A stretch of 64,000 nucleotides of DNA from Mycobacteriales bacterium (lineage in GTDB: Bacteria; Actinomycetota; Actinomycetes; Mycobacteriales; QHCE01). Below are positions 1 to 9,388 of this stretch, in pieces (within the stretch, counting starts at the first letter, position 1; each line of letters opens with the position of its first letter). The translations under genes were made by a program, and so were the position numbers. A model generated the notes under the pieces. That model was not told the origin of the DNA, made no database searches, and saw only the letters and a program-made list of their open reading frames with translations. Location: contig JABFVL010000004.1 of the NCBI GenBank assembly GCA_013362805.1, positions 241,791 to 305,790 on the forward strand, written 5' to 3'.

Positions 1-130
1 CCATCATTTCGATAGCGCAACAGGCCAAACCGAAAGTCGCCGGCCATAGAGAAGACTTACGCGTCCAGTTGACGAGCTTTTCCACAGTGGTCAGCAGCAC
101 ACCATTGGGCAGCTTTTCTTCGAGTCCCAT
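1..130 (-). CDS. nuoB: NADH-quinone oxidoreductase subunit B, N-terminal part
   Basis: The reading frame starts with ATG at 130 and runs off the left edge, so only about 43 residues are visible. They end in [10 protein letters not shown], the signature of NuoB/PSST; its adjacent cysteines belong to the ligand set of iron-sulfur cluster N2, which passes electrons to menaquinone in respiratory complex I. The gene follows nuoA on the same strand with a 15-base gap, the usual order of the nuo operon. The rest of the operon lies outside the window. Confidence 0.95.
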   Translation of the reverse strand, partial: MGLEEKLPNGVLLTTVEKLVNWTRKSSLWPATFGLACCAIEMM

Positions 131-145
131 CTCACTACACCCCCT

Positions 146-511
146 TTAATGCCAGTCGAGTCCACCGCGTCGCCACACATACGCGTACGCGATAAAGACG
201 GTAAGTACGAATAGGAACATCTCGACAAGACCAAAAACCCCGAGCGCTTTATTGGCGACCGCCCAGGGGTACAAGAAAATAATCTCAATGTCAAAAAGGA
301 TGAATAGCATTCCAGTTAGGTAGTACTTCACTGGAAAACGATTGCCACCAATCGATTGCGGCGTCGGCTCAATGCCACATTCATACGAGTCGAGTTTGGC
401 CCTGTTATATCGACGTGGGCCAATGAAGGGCGCCGCGGCCACGGAGAACACAGCGAAACCCGCGCCGAGAATAAACAACCCGACAATCGGCAGATACTGC
501 GTAAGCGGCAT
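146..511 (-). CDS. nuoA: NADH-quinone oxidoreductase subunit A
   Basis: A 121-residue protein of normal NuoA length with three hydrophobic segments, near residues 8-30, 62-85 and 90-112. The loop after the first helix carries YECGIEP, the conserved NuoA/ND3 loop motif near the quinone site. It is a membrane subunit of proton-pumping complex I. It lies between the geranylgeranyl reductase gene (25-base gap) and nuoB, so the three are probably co-transcribed. Confidence 0.96.
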   Translation of the reverse strand: MPLTQYLPIVGLFILGAGFAVFSVAAAPFIGPRRYNRAKLDSYECGIEPTPQSIGGNRFPVKYYLTGMLFILFDIEIIFLYPWAVANKALGVFGLVEMFLFVLTVFIAYAYVWRRGGLDWH

Positions 512-535
512 CTATTCGCTCCTTTCTCTACTTAC

Positions 536-1822
536 TTAAGCAGCGGGAACCGCGCGATACAGTGCCCGCAAGAATTGGTGTTTGCCACTACCCGTGCCGG
601 GTTCGACGAGATTTGTGGTGACGCGCAAGCCCGATTTCAACATTGACGGGCGAGTGAATACATGTCGCAAAGCGAAGTTGAGCATATCGGGATTTCCGAG
701 GCCTTTGATAAACCAATTGCCGAGTCGGAAGTATCCACCCCATTTTCCGCGCATTATTTGCGGATAGGCTCGCAAAACTTCTTCGGCTTCCGGGCCGGGA
801 GCGCGGCGTTGCAGAGCTAGCGCGCCAAGTTTCGCGGCCACAAAACCAGATTCCATCGCGTAAGAGATACCTTCCGCGGTGAATGGGTTCGCCATGCCGC
901 CAGAGTCACCGACGAGCATGACGCCGCGAGTGTAGTGCGGTCGACGGTTGAAGCCCATCGGAATCCCAGCACCTCGAATGGGTCCATCAGCCGTGTCCGG
1001 ATTGATTTCCCATTCTGGTGGCAGATGCGAAATCCAGTGCTTGAGCATGGCTCGGTAGTCGTGATTGTGCGTGCTGTTTAGCGCCCCGATGCCAATATTG
1101 ACCCGGCCATCACCCATCGGGAAAATCCAGCCATAACCGGGCAACAGTTGCGAACTCAAAACCCCTGGAACGCCGTCATGGGTGATCGCATGCCAAGTTT
1201 CGAGGTATTCATCGTTAGTGCGGGGACTATGGAAGTACTGGCGAACCGCGACGCCGACAAAACGATCGTCGCGCTTAGTCAGGCCGAGGGACAAGGCGAA
1301 ACGCGCACTCACGCCGTCAGCCGCTATCACCAGACGTGACCGATATTCGTCTTCGCCGCACCGCACGCCCACAACTCGACGAGCTCGGTCATAGAGCGGC
1401 TCGGTGACTGACGTTCCCGTCTTCAGTTCGGCTCCCGCGGCAACCGCCGCGTTGATAAGGATCTCGTCGAAGTCGGCTCGAGTTCTGGTCAAACCGAAAT
1501 CGGGAAAGCCCTCGAGCTTGGGCCAGTCGACGTCTATGCGCGAACCCGCACCGATGACTCGTAGGCCCTTGTTCTTGAACCAGCCCGGAGCATCGATGTC
1601 GATGCCCATGTCAATCAGATGTTTGACGGCGCGTGGAGTGAGGCCATCGCCGCACACCTTTTCACGCGGGAAGGTGGTTTTCTCTAGTACCAAGACCCGA
1701 AGGCCAGCGCGGGCGCAGTGATAAGCGGCCGAAGCGCCAGCCGGTCCAGCACCAATAACGATGACATCAGTCTCACCGCGGGTTGCGTTGACCACCACTG
1801 CCTCTCCGTTCTGCGCAATCAT
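536..1822 (-). CDS. Geranylgeranyl reductase family flavoprotein, probable menaquinone reductase
   Basis: A 428-residue FAD-dependent oxidoreductase. The Rossmann motif VIGAGPAGASAAY lies near residues 22-34, followed by EKTTFPREKVCGDGLTPRA, typical of the GGR/MenJ family, and by the FAD-binding GDSGGMANP with downstream EGISYAMESG. Family members saturate isoprenoid chains; in mycobacteria MenJ reduces a unit of the menaquinone tail. Its place directly before nuoA suggests it conditions the quinone used by complex I; that link is inference. No good ribosome binding site precedes the ATG at 1822, so the start is uncertain. Confidence 0.85.
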   Translation of the reverse strand: MIAQNGEAVVVNATRGETDVIVIGAGPAGASAAYHCARAGLRVLVLEKTTFPREKVCGDGLTPRAVKHLIDMGIDIDAPGWFKNKGLRVIGAGSRIDVDWPKLEGFPDFGLTRTRADFDEILINAAVAAGAELKTGTSVTEPLYDRARRVVGVRCGEDEYRSRLVIAADGVSARFALSLGLTKRDDRFVGVAVRQYFHSPRTNDEYLETWHAITHDGVPGVLSSQLLPGYGWIFPMGDGRVNIGIGALNSTHNHDYRAMLKHWISHLPPEWEINPDTADGPIRGAGIPMGFNRRPHYTRGVMLVGDSGGMANPFTAEGISYAMESGFVAAKLGALALQRRAPGPEAEEVLRAYPQIMRGKWGGYFRLGNWFIKGLGNPDMLNFALRHVFTRPSMLKSGLRVTTNLVEPGTGSGKHQFLRALYRAVPAA

Positions 1823-1900
1823 CAGGGACGATGCTTGTGAACTATTTCACGAAGGCTTTGCGTGCGGGAGTCTATGCCTGCCCGGGGCCCCGCTGTCGAG

Positions 1901-1914
1901 TTAGGTGGACCTAA
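1901..1914. promoter_or_regulatory. DtxR/IdeR-type inverted repeat
   Basis: TTAGGTGGACCTAA has TTAGG/CCTAA arms with a 4-base spacer, the geometry of one DtxR dimer footprint in the TTAGGTTAGCCTAACCTAA consensus. It lies in the divergent gap between the geranylgeranyl reductase-nuo genes and the PrsW gene. A related but fuller site occurs at 60882-60900. Which gene it controls cannot be told. Confidence 0.45.
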
Positions 1915-1985
1915 CTAAGCGGGTAACACTCCGAGCGTGTGTGCGGTGCGGGCGGTGGGTCGAACCCGCCTACTAGGCTCGGAGC

Positions 1986-3254
1986 ATGACCTATGGCCCA
2001 CACGGCGGGACGCCCTCACCACAGTTGGACCCACGCCACCATGCCGTGGTCACAGCGATAACGCCCTGGTACAAGCGGTCCATCGTCCGCATTCTGTTGA
2101 TGATCGCGACCTTGGGCGTGATTGGCGTCTGTGCCGGAATCATGCTGATGCTGATCGGCGTTCAGCTCGGGCCCGGCTTGACTTTGGTGGCCGCCGGCTT
2201 CGCGGCCATCCCTGTTCCGCTGCTTTTGATGGCGTTTTTGTGGCTAGACCGTTATGAGCCCGAGCCCTGGCACTACCTCGCCGCAACCTTTTGCTGGGGC
2301 GCGTTCGTGGCCACCCTGGCGGCGCTATTCATCAACACCACCTCCGCCGAGGCCTATCGGCTTGAGGGCGGCACCGAGCCGATGAAAGTCATCGCCGTAT
2401 TCGTCGCGCCCCCGGCGGAAGAAATCTCCAAGGCGATCCCGCTGTTCATTCTGCTCGGCCTCATATTCTTTGGCCGACGCAACATCCACGGAGTCGTCGA
2501 CGGCATTGTCTACGCTGGGTTCGCCGCGGTCGGATTCGCGTTCACCGAAAACGTTCTTTACTTCGGCCGTGCCTACGTTGAGGGATCCGAGCAAGGCAGC
2601 GGCGCGGGCATCGGCGCGTTGATCGCTACCTTCATCATGCGTGCGGTCATGTCGCCGTTCGCACACCCCATGTTCACCGTCATGACCGGCATTGGAGTGG
2701 GCATCGCGGCACGATCCCGCAAATGGAGCACCAGAATCATCGCTCCATTGATCGGGCTTTTGCTCGCTATTTTCCTACACGGGCTATGGAACTTTTTCGC
2801 CAGCCGAGGCGATCTCAAAGTCCTTTTTATCGGCTACATCGCCGTGATGATTCCCATTTTCTTGCTGCTCAGTGGCATTGCGATCTGGGTGCGTCGACGG
2901 GAAAGCAACATTACCAATACCGCCCTTCCCGCTTATGTGGCCGCCGGTTGGCTCACCGCCGAAGAGCTTCATTCCTTGTCCAGCATGCGTGAGCGGCTTA
3001 TCGCGCGGGATTGGGCACGCAGCTACGGGGGCTCGCACGGAGCCAAAGCGATGCAGGCATTTCAGCTCGCCGCCACCCGATTGGCGATCTTGCGTGATGA
3101 CGCGGTGCGCGGAATCCGGCGCAACGACTACGCGAACCAAGAACGGGAACTTCTTAATACTTTGACGTGGCGCCGACGCGAGGTCCTGTCATATGTGTGG
3201 CGGTGGACTCGCCCCAGTTCAGCGACACCGTACTCATTGGTCCCCACCCGATGA
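1986..3254 (+). CDS. PrsW-family intramembrane metalloprotease
   Basis: A 422-residue polytopic membrane protein. RYEPEPW sits near residues 87-93, and PPAEEISKAIPLF contains the EExxK motif expected at the membrane-embedded active site. FTENVLYF and the later HGLWNF are further family landmarks. PrsW proteases cleave anti-sigma factors or process membrane proteins; the substrate here is unknown. The last 110 or so residues are soluble and probably cytoplasmic. The ATG at 1986 follows a GGAG at short spacing. Confidence 0.85.
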   Translation: MTYGPHGGTPSPQLDPRHHAVVTAITPWYKRSIVRILLMIATLGVIGVCAGIMLMLIGVQLGPGLTLVAAGFAAIPVPLLLMAFLWLDRYEPEPWHYLAATFCWGAFVATLAALFINTTSAEAYRLEGGTEPMKVIAVFVAPPAEEISKAIPLFILLGLIFFGRRNIHGVVDGIVYAGFAAVGFAFTENVLYFGRAYVEGSEQGSGAGIGALIATFIMRAVMSPFAHPMFTVMTGIGVGIAARSRKWSTRIIAPLIGLLLAIFLHGLWNFFASRGDLKVLFIGYIAVMIPIFLLLSGIAIWVRRRESNITNTALPAYVAAGWLTAEELHSLSSMRERLIARDWARSYGGSHGAKAMQAFQLAATRLAILRDDAVRGIRRNDYANQERELLNTLTWRRREVLSYVWRWTRPSSATPYSLVPTR

Positions 3255-3356
3255 GCTTTGAGACGTATTTATCTACTTGGATACGCGTTCAGTAGTGAGC
3301 GGTCAGTTCAGCCGCTATGGTCTACCCACAGCGGACACTGGCAGGGGGTCATACGG

Positions 3357-4649
3357 GTGAGCTGGCTTAATCGCCTCAGAGAGCAGGCGGGCGCCGCGTG
3401 GCGCGATCGCACAGCCAGACCTGTGCCGACCGCCACGCGACTAGATATCGATCCCGACGATCGCACGGGCGATCACATTGATGACGATGTCCCTCGCGGC
3501 GTTCGGGTCACCGCGGCCTGGTCTTGGCGCGGCATTGTCATCGCGGGCGCTGCCTACGTGCTGATTTTGCTGGTCGACAAACTTCAGCTAGTGATCATCC
3601 CGGCGGCTATCGCACTGCTTTTGACCGCACTGCTTCAACCAATGGTTGCCTGGTTGCGTCGATTGGGCGTCCCGCCAAGCTTGGCCGCTGGCGCTGTCAT
3701 GGTCGCTGGAATCGCTGCCGTGTTCGGGATTTTGGCCGGTGTCGTGCACAGCTTTATTAACGGGTTGTCAGATCTATCTGACAAAGTTTCTGGCGGTATT
3801 CAAGAGATTCGTGACTGGCTGCGCGACGGGCCGCTGAACCTCACCAATGATCAGATCGACAACGCGCTCGACACTCTTCAAACCACAATTAAAGATCATC
3901 AGGACGACATCACCGCTGGAGCTTTGGACACCGCGACCACGGTGAGCCACATTCTGGCCGGGTTCTTTCTTGTCTTGTTCGCTACTTTCTTTTTCCTCAA
4001 AGATGGCAACCACATTTGGGCGTTCGTGGTGCGCATTTTGCCTCGCGCCGCCCGACCGCCCATGGATCAGGCTGGCTACTACGCCTGGCAAACACTTATC
4101 TCTTACGTGCGGGCCACGGTGCTTGTCGCCGCGGTAGATGCCTTGGGCATTGGTCTGGCTGTATGGCTGCTAGGAGTGCCGCTGGCTATTCCTCTAGCGG
4201 CATTGGTTTTCCTGTCATCGTTCATTCCCATCCTTGGTGCCACGCTTTCCGGTGGTGTGGCCGTGCTCGTCGCGCTTGTCGCCAAGGGCCCCGTTGTCGC
4301 CCTGTTGATTCTGCTCGCGGTGATTGCCGTGCAACAGCTAGAGGGCCATGTCTTGCAGCCTCTGCTGATGGGACGCGCGGTCGCCATCCACCCACTCGCG
4401 GTGCTACTCGCCATCAGCGGCGGTCTCGTGCTGGCGGGCATAACCGGCGCGCTGCTCGCCGTTCCGCTGGTGGCGGCGATAAACACCTCAGTGCGATATC
4501 TGAAGAAACATCATCATGGCGAATCCGTGGGGCCGCACGAACCCAACCCGCCGGGTACAAAAGCCACCGATCCGAAAGAAGCAGAACTTGAGCGGGAGCA
4601 GGAAGCCGCCGATGAAGAACCCGTACCGCCGCCACCGGCTCCCGCCTAA
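3357..4649 (+). CDS. AI-2E family transporter-like permease
   Basis: About 430 residues with six to eight hydrophobic helices between residues 45 and 375, and the family core around RATVLVAAVDALGIG and SFIPILGATLSG. The charged, proline-rich tail (EREQEAADEEPVPPPP) is cytoplasmic. Family members export diverse small molecules or ions; AI-2 transport should not be assumed. The frame is open from 3258, but the GTG at 3357 follows an AGGGGG ribosome binding site at proper spacing and is preferred. Confidence 0.85.
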   Translation: MSWLNRLREQAGAAWRDRTARPVPTATRLDIDPDDRTGDHIDDDVPRGVRVTAAWSWRGIVIAGAAYVLILLVDKLQLVIIPAAIALLLTALLQPMVAWLRRLGVPPSLAAGAVMVAGIAAVFGILAGVVHSFINGLSDLSDKVSGGIQEIRDWLRDGPLNLTNDQIDNALDTLQTTIKDHQDDITAGALDTATTVSHILAGFFLVLFATFFFLKDGNHIWAFVVRILPRAARPPMDQAGYYAWQTLISYVRATVLVAAVDALGIGLAVWLLGVPLAIPLAALVFLSSFIPILGATLSGGVAVLVALVAKGPVVALLILLAVIAVQQLEGHVLQPLLMGRAVAIHPLAVLLAISGGLVLAGITGALLAVPLVAAINTSVRYLKKHHHGESVGPHEPNPPGTKATDPKEAELEREQEAADEEPVPPPPAPA

Positions 4650-4652
4650 GGC

Positions 4653-4910
4653 CTAACGAGTGGCGTTGTCCAGCGCTTCACGACGGCGCTGGACTTCCTG
4701 ACCGGCATCAGAAAGCGCCTGGCTGAGCTGATCCAGCGAAGGAGCGAACTGGTTCCAAGCGTCACGAAAACGATCAGCCGCCGGCCCGGTCCAGGTGGTA
4801 GTTGTCAGCACGTTATTTACCGTGGTGCGGATTGTGGTCGCGGACGTGGCGTTGTCGGCAAAGGTGCGGCTCAGTTGAGCCATCTCTTCGAGCTCTCCAC
4901 CTACGGCCAT
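4653..4910 (-). CDS. WXG100 family (ESAT-6-like) protein
   Basis: An 85-residue helical hairpin protein with the central WTG turn (TTTWTGPAADRFRDAW) that defines the WXG100 family, small proteins usually secreted as dimers by ESX/type VII systems. An in-frame GTG lies at 4919, but AAGGAG is spaced for the ATG at 4910. No EccC ATPase, second WXG100 partner or other ESX component lies nearby. The gene is convergent with the AI-2E transporter, 3 bases from its stop. Confidence 0.9.
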   Translation of the reverse strand: MAVGGELEEMAQLSRTFADNATSATTIRTTVNNVLTTTTWTGPAADRFRDAWNQFAPSLDQLSQALSDAGQEVQRRREALDNATR

Positions 4911-5005
4911 TTTGGACACTCCTTCACTTTCGGGGATGCGCGGTGATCGGCGCCCTTAGAACGCTAACGGAGTCCGCGCTTACCGCCGAGATTTGTCCAC
5001 AGCGC

Positions 5006-6982
5006 CTAACCGTCTAGGCGTGACAACGCGGCGCGAGCGATGTCGCCGTCCGTGGTGTACCAAAACGGCGGCAGCGTGTTGCGAATGAACCCGCCATACC
5101 GAGCGTTGTGCAGCCTGGAATCGAGGATGGCAACTACACCTTTATCGTCGGCCGCCCGCACCAAACGACCCGCGCCCTGCGCGATGCGCACGGCGGCATG
5201 GGGCACGGAAACCGCCATGAATCCCGAACTGCCAGCCTCATCGGCGGCACGGGCACGTGCTGCCATCAGGGGATCGTCGGGGCGCGGGAAGGGCAACCGG
5301 TCGATAACGACGAGTTGACATGAAGGACCAGGAACGTCAACACCCTGCCAGAGGGACATCACCCCCAGCAGGCATGACGCTGGCTCATCTTTGAACTGTC
5401 GCACCAGGTTAGAAAGTGAGTCATCGCCCTGGAGCAGCACTGGCAAATCTGTTGCTTCGCGCAACAACTCCGCGGCCTGCCCGGCGGCTTTCCTGGAGGA
5501 GAACAATCCAAGGGCGCGTCCGCCCGCTGATTCAACGAGCCTCAACAGCTCCTTGCCCGCTTCCTCCGACAGGCCTGACATCCCAGGTTTTGGCAACCGT
5601 GAGGCGACGTAAAGAATGCCTTGTTTTGGATAGTCAAATGGCGAGCCAACATCCAATCCACGCCAGCTTGGGCCTGATTCTTCTTTGGTGAGGCCTACCG
5701 AGCCGGCGACTTGATCGAATTTCCCGCCTAGTGCGAGCGTGGCTGAGGTGAGAACGACTGTGCGAGCGGCATACAGACCGGTTGCGAGCAGCCCGGAGAC
5801 AGACAGCGGCGCGACGAGCACGCTGGATCGGCCGCGTTCATCGGTTTCTGACCAGACGACGTCATGATCGGCGTTGGCGGCGATGCGGGTGGCGGTTTCG
5901 GTAAGGTCTCGCAATGCCTGCTTCGCTTGGTTTTTCTCGACGACATCTGGGTCTTCGGAACTGACCGAGCCGAGCACGTTGCCGGCCCGCCGGGCCGTGC
6001 CCTCTACCAGTGTCACCATTTCTTTGAGGGGCTCGGGCAAAGGTCGCAGCTGCCGAGGCGTGATGGTGTCGAGGACAGCCGCCAGCCCGTCGGCGGTTTC
6101 GGCGAGTTGATCGCGCACGTCCATTCCCGCGATTTTCGCGGTGCGGGCGACCCGGGTTACCGACTCTGGCGACAGGTTGGCTTTCGCCGCGTTGGTGACG
6201 TGTGAGGTGAGTTCGTGGGCTTCATCGATGATGAGCAGGTCGTGTTCGGGCAGAATTTGGCCGTCGCCAGCCAGATCGATCGCCAGCAAGGTGTGGTTTG
6301 TCACGATTATGTCCGCTTCGCGGGCTCGAACCCGAGCAGCCTCAGCGAAACACTCTTCGCCAAAGGGACAACGCGTTGCTCCCACACATTCGCGGGCGGG
6401 CATCGACACATGGCGCCAGATCGCGTCTTCCACGCCAGGATCCAAGTCGTTGCGATCGCCGGTGTCGCTCTCCAATGCCCATTCACGGACATGGCCTATG
6501 GCTTTACCCAGCTTTCCAATTTCCCCCACCCATTGAGGTCCATCATCGAACAGGGAATCGCTCTCGGCCTCAAGCTTGGCCAGGCAGGCGTAGTTATGCC
6601 GACCTTTCAGCAATGCGAATGTCGGCTTGCGGCCCAGCACTGGGGTGACCGATTTCACCAAGCGCGGCAAATCGTGTTCGACCAGCTGGGCTTGCAACGC
6701 CAAAGTAGCTGTGGCGATGACGGTGCGCCTGGCCGCGTGCAGCGCCGGCACCAGGTAACCCAGAGACTTACCGGTCCCCGTGCCGGCTTGTACAAGAAGG
6801 TGTTCATCTTTATCTATTGCCTGGGCCACGGCCCGCACCATGTCGAGCTGCCCGGGTCGCTCCACCCCACCAGGTACCGCTTTCACAGCGGCGGCCAACA
6901 CGTCTTCAACTGTGGGGGCAGGCATGGAAACAAACGTTAGCCGAGCCTCTCGCGGCGCGGCGGACCGCGTCATGGGGTGCAT
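5006..6982 (-). CDS. DinG/XPD-like ATP-dependent DNA helicase
   Basis: A 658-residue superfamily 2 helicase. Walker A is QAGTGTGKSLGYLVPA, the DEAH box is LLIIDEAHELTSHV, and between them lie cysteines (NYACLAK, ECVGATRCPFGEEC) in the arrangement that holds the 4Fe-4S cluster of DinG/XPD helicases. Motif VI is QGAGRLVRAADD. It is expected to unwind DNA or R-loop structures 5'-3' in repair. The frame opens at 6982, but an ATG at 6925 gives an N-terminus closer to homologues; neither has a clear ribosome binding site. Confidence 0.92.
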   Translation of the reverse strand: MHPMTRSAAPREARLTFVSMPAPTVEDVLAAAVKAVPGGVERPGQLDMVRAVAQAIDKDEHLLVQAGTGTGKSLGYLVPALHAARRTVIATATLALQAQLVEHDLPRLVKSVTPVLGRKPTFALLKGRHNYACLAKLEAESDSLFDDGPQWVGEIGKLGKAIGHVREWALESDTGDRNDLDPGVEDAIWRHVSMPARECVGATRCPFGEECFAEAARVRAREADIIVTNHTLLAIDLAGDGQILPEHDLLIIDEAHELTSHVTNAAKANLSPESVTRVARTAKIAGMDVRDQLAETADGLAAVLDTITPRQLRPLPEPLKEMVTLVEGTARRAGNVLGSVSSEDPDVVEKNQAKQALRDLTETATRIAANADHDVVWSETDERGRSSVLVAPLSVSGLLATGLYAARTVVLTSATLALGGKFDQVAGSVGLTKEESGPSWRGLDVGSPFDYPKQGILYVASRLPKPGMSGLSEEAGKELLRLVESAGGRALGLFSSRKAAGQAAELLREATDLPVLLQGDDSLSNLVRQFKDEPASCLLGVMSLWQGVDVPGPSCQLVVIDRLPFPRPDDPLMAARARAADEAGSSGFMAVSVPHAAVRIAQGAGRLVRAADDKGVVAILDSRLHNARYGGFIRNTLPPFWYTTDGDIARAALSRLDG

Positions 6983-7046
6983 TTCACTTTAACTACGGAT
7001 CCATCTCGCCAGCGAAAAAGCCTGAGTTTCCTCTAGCATCAGCGAG

Positions 7047-7673
7047 GTGCGTATTAGCCTTCGTCCCACTGAGGACGCATTTTTCGGGTTTTTCAGTCAA
7101 GCGGCACAAAACCTCGTAGCCGCAGCCGACGTTTTGGCTGAGCTTGGACAGCCGAACGCGAATCATCAATCAATTTCTGAGCGCTTGGTGGATTTGGAAC
7201 ATTCCAGCGACGAAATCACTCACGAGCTAATTCGAAAGCTGAACTCGAGCTTCATCACCCCTTTTGACCGAGAAGACATTTACCGGCTCGGTGGTGGCCT
7301 GGACGATGTAATGGACCACATCGAGGCCGCTGGCACTTTGGTGTATTTGTACGGACTTACCTCTTTGCCCGCCATTCCGCGCGAAGCAAATGAAATGCTG
7401 GAAACAATCCAAGCGTGCGCCCGTTCCACCGCCGAAGCGATGCCGCGATTGAAAGATCGCAAAGGCTTGGAAGAATTTTGGATCGAAGTCAATCGGTTGG
7501 AAAACCAAGGCGACCGCGCATATCGAATGCTTTTGGTGCGCCTATATTCCGGCGAATATGACGCCTTGACGGTTCTCAAACTCAAAGAGGTCGTTGACGA
7601 GTTGGAGCGAGCGATCGACGCCTTTGAAGCGGTCGCCAACACCGTCGAAACTATTGTGGTCAAGGAGTCCTAG
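7047..7673 (+). CDS. DUF47 (PhoU-like) phosphate transport regulator
   Basis: A 208-residue all-helical protein of the DUF47/YkaA family, with the conserved SSDEITHELIRKLNSSFITPFDREDIYRL region written here as SSDEITHEL and SFITPFDREDI. DUF47 proteins resemble PhoU and are commonly paired with PiT phosphate permeases, which they probably gate. The next gene is a PiT permease 30 bases away, as expected. The start is a GTG with a weak ribosome binding site. Confidence 0.9.
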   Translation: MRISLRPTEDAFFGFFSQAAQNLVAAADVLAELGQPNANHQSISERLVDLEHSSDEITHELIRKLNSSFITPFDREDIYRLGGGLDDVMDHIEAAGTLVYLYGLTSLPAIPREANEMLETIQACARSTAEAMPRLKDRKGLEEFWIEVNRLENQGDRAYRMLLVRLYSGEYDALTVLKLKEVVDELERAIDAFEAVANTVETIVVKES

Positions 7674-7703
7674 AGTGAGCCCGAACCCCTACCGGGTGAT
7701 CGC

Positions 7704-8699
7704 ATGGAGCTAACAGCTGTGCTCGCGATTATCATAATCGCGCTGGTCTTCGACTACACCAACGGTTTTCACGACGCCGCGAACGCTATCGCCACCTCGG
7801 TGTCAACCCGAGCACTCACCCCTCGGACCGCGCTCGCCATGGCGGCGCTGATGAACCTACTCGGTGCGCTTATCGGCGAGGGCGTAGCCAAAACGGTGGG
7901 CAGCGGCATCATCGACCCTCCAGAGGATTCAACCGGGTTGTTGGTTGTTGCTTGTGGTCTTGGCGGAGCCATCACTTGGAACATGATCACGTGGTATTTC
8001 GGCCTGCCCTCCTCGTCTTCTCACGCCCTCATTGGTGGGCTGGTTGGTGCGGCAATGGCAGCGGGATCAACTGTCTATTGGAGTGGCATCACCGAGAAGG
8101 TAGTCATTCCGATGATCCTTTCGCCGCTTATTGGTTTCGCGCTGGCATATGTGTTTATGCTGGCGATTCTTTGGATATTTCGTAAAGGTCACCCAGCGAA
8201 ATTGTCGCGCGGTTTCCGCTGGGCACAGACGGGTTCAGCTGGGGCGATGGCCCTGGGGCACGGCCTGCAGGACGGACAAAAGACCGCTGGCGTCATTGTC
8301 CTAGCCCTCACCACGGGTGGCTTTCACAGCTCGGATTCGATCCCGCTTTGGGTCAAGTTGATCGTCGCGACGGCTTTGGCGGCGGGCACATACGCGGGCG
8401 GCTGGCGAATCATGCGTACCCTCGGCCGGAGAATCATTCACCTCGATCCACCACGCGGGTTCGCGGCCGAGGCGGTGGCGTCTGGTGTCCTTTACACGGC
8501 CGCATACGCCTTTCACGCGCCCATCTCCACCACGCATGTAATCACCTCAGCCGTCGCTGGGGTGGGGGCTACCAAGCGATTTTCCGCCGTTCGATGGGGA
8601 GTCGCGGGCGATATCGTCACCGCCTGGATTTCAACCATTCCAGCCGCGGCGGCAATGGCCGCGACCATGTTCCTGTTGCTCCGCCCTTTGATGATTTAG
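7704..8699 (+). CDS. PiT family low-affinity inorganic phosphate transporter
   Basis: A 331-residue membrane protein with about ten helices. The N-terminal repeat carries FDYTNGFHDAANAIATSVSTRAL, seen here as NGFHDAANAIA, and the C-terminal repeat has HAPISTTHVITSA; both are PiT signature segments. SSSHALIGGLVG is another family landmark. It imports phosphate, usually as a metal-phosphate complex with protons. It forms an operon with the DUF47 gene and complements the high-affinity PstSCAB system encoded at 9614-13270. Confidence 0.93.
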   Translation: MELTAVLAIIIIALVFDYTNGFHDAANAIATSVSTRALTPRTALAMAALMNLLGALIGEGVAKTVGSGIIDPPEDSTGLLVVACGLGGAITWNMITWYFGLPSSSSHALIGGLVGAAMAAGSTVYWSGITEKVVIPMILSPLIGFALAYVFMLAILWIFRKGHPAKLSRGFRWAQTGSAGAMALGHGLQDGQKTAGVIVLALTTGGFHSSDSIPLWVKLIVATALAAGTYAGGWRIMRTLGRRIIHLDPPRGFAAEAVASGVLYTAAYAFHAPISTTHVITSAVAGVGATKRFSAVRWGVAGDIVTAWISTIPAAAAMAATMFLLLRPLMI

Positions 8700-8830
8700 T
8701 GCAATTTGTGCGAGTCAACTAAGAGCGCAACCTATTGGGCGGCAAGCCTTGTAAGGTGGGGAAACAAAATCACCCGGTACATCCGGGATCGAGGTTTTCG
8801 TCGACTCTTAGTTCAGCAGAAAGTAGCACT

Positions 8831-9388
8831 ATGCAAACCCCCCGTGATTTAGTGGCTGCGCCGGCCATTGGTGTTGATATCGGTGGCGTCCTCATCGAGC
8901 GCTGGGACGACGAACGCTATCTGGCCAGCCCAGATTGGGAACTTTTTGAGCGGCTGCCCGTCACGGGGGCTTTGACGGCACTCACCCAATTGGTTGATGC
9001 CTTCGCGGGCAAAGTGTATTTGGTGTCGAAATGCGGAGTGCGCGGCGAATACGCCAGCCGGCTGTGGCTTTCCCACCACCGGGTCTTGGAGCAAACAGGG
9101 CTGAATCCACTCAACGTCTGGTTCTGCCGCCAGTGGAGCGACAAGGCCGAGATCGCACGGCAGCTTGGCCTTTCCTCTTTCGTCGATGACCGCATCGAAG
9201 TGCTTGCACAAATGGATTCGGTGCCCTACCGCTATCTGTTCGGTGAACTGGGCGCCAACGCTTTGCCGGGAATGCTTCCAGCGCCCACCTGGCCGCAGCT
9301 CATCACCAGCATCATCGGCGCCGGCCTAGTGGGCACCCCAGCTGTCCCCAGTGAGCCAAAAGCCGCGATGTCGGGACCGGCAAGCTAA
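8831..9388 (+). CDS. HAD-like hydrolase
   Basis: About 185 residues. GVDIGGVLIERWDD resembles HAD motif I, with the nucleophile Asp but Gly where the second Asp usually stands. VYLVSKCG may be motif II and SSFVDDRIEVL motif IV. This suggests a small phosphatase-like fold without a clear substrate. The frame is open from 8735, but ATG 8831 gives a compact N-terminus just before the HAD core. The gene ends 4 bases into the convergent small membrane gene. Confidence 0.6.
   Translation: MQTPRDLVAAPAIGVDIGGVLIERWDDERYLASPDWELFERLPVTGALTALTQLVDAFAGKVYLVSKCGVRGEYASRLWLSHHRVLEQTGLNPLNVWFCRQWSDKAEIARQLGLSSFVDDRIEVLAQMDSVPYRYLFGELGANALPGMLPAPTWPQLITSIIGAGLVGTPAVPSEPKAAMSGPAS

Noticed and set aside
6215..6940. 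A 241-codon plus-strand open frame
   Set aside because: It is antisense to the DinG-like helicase, whose motifs are complete.
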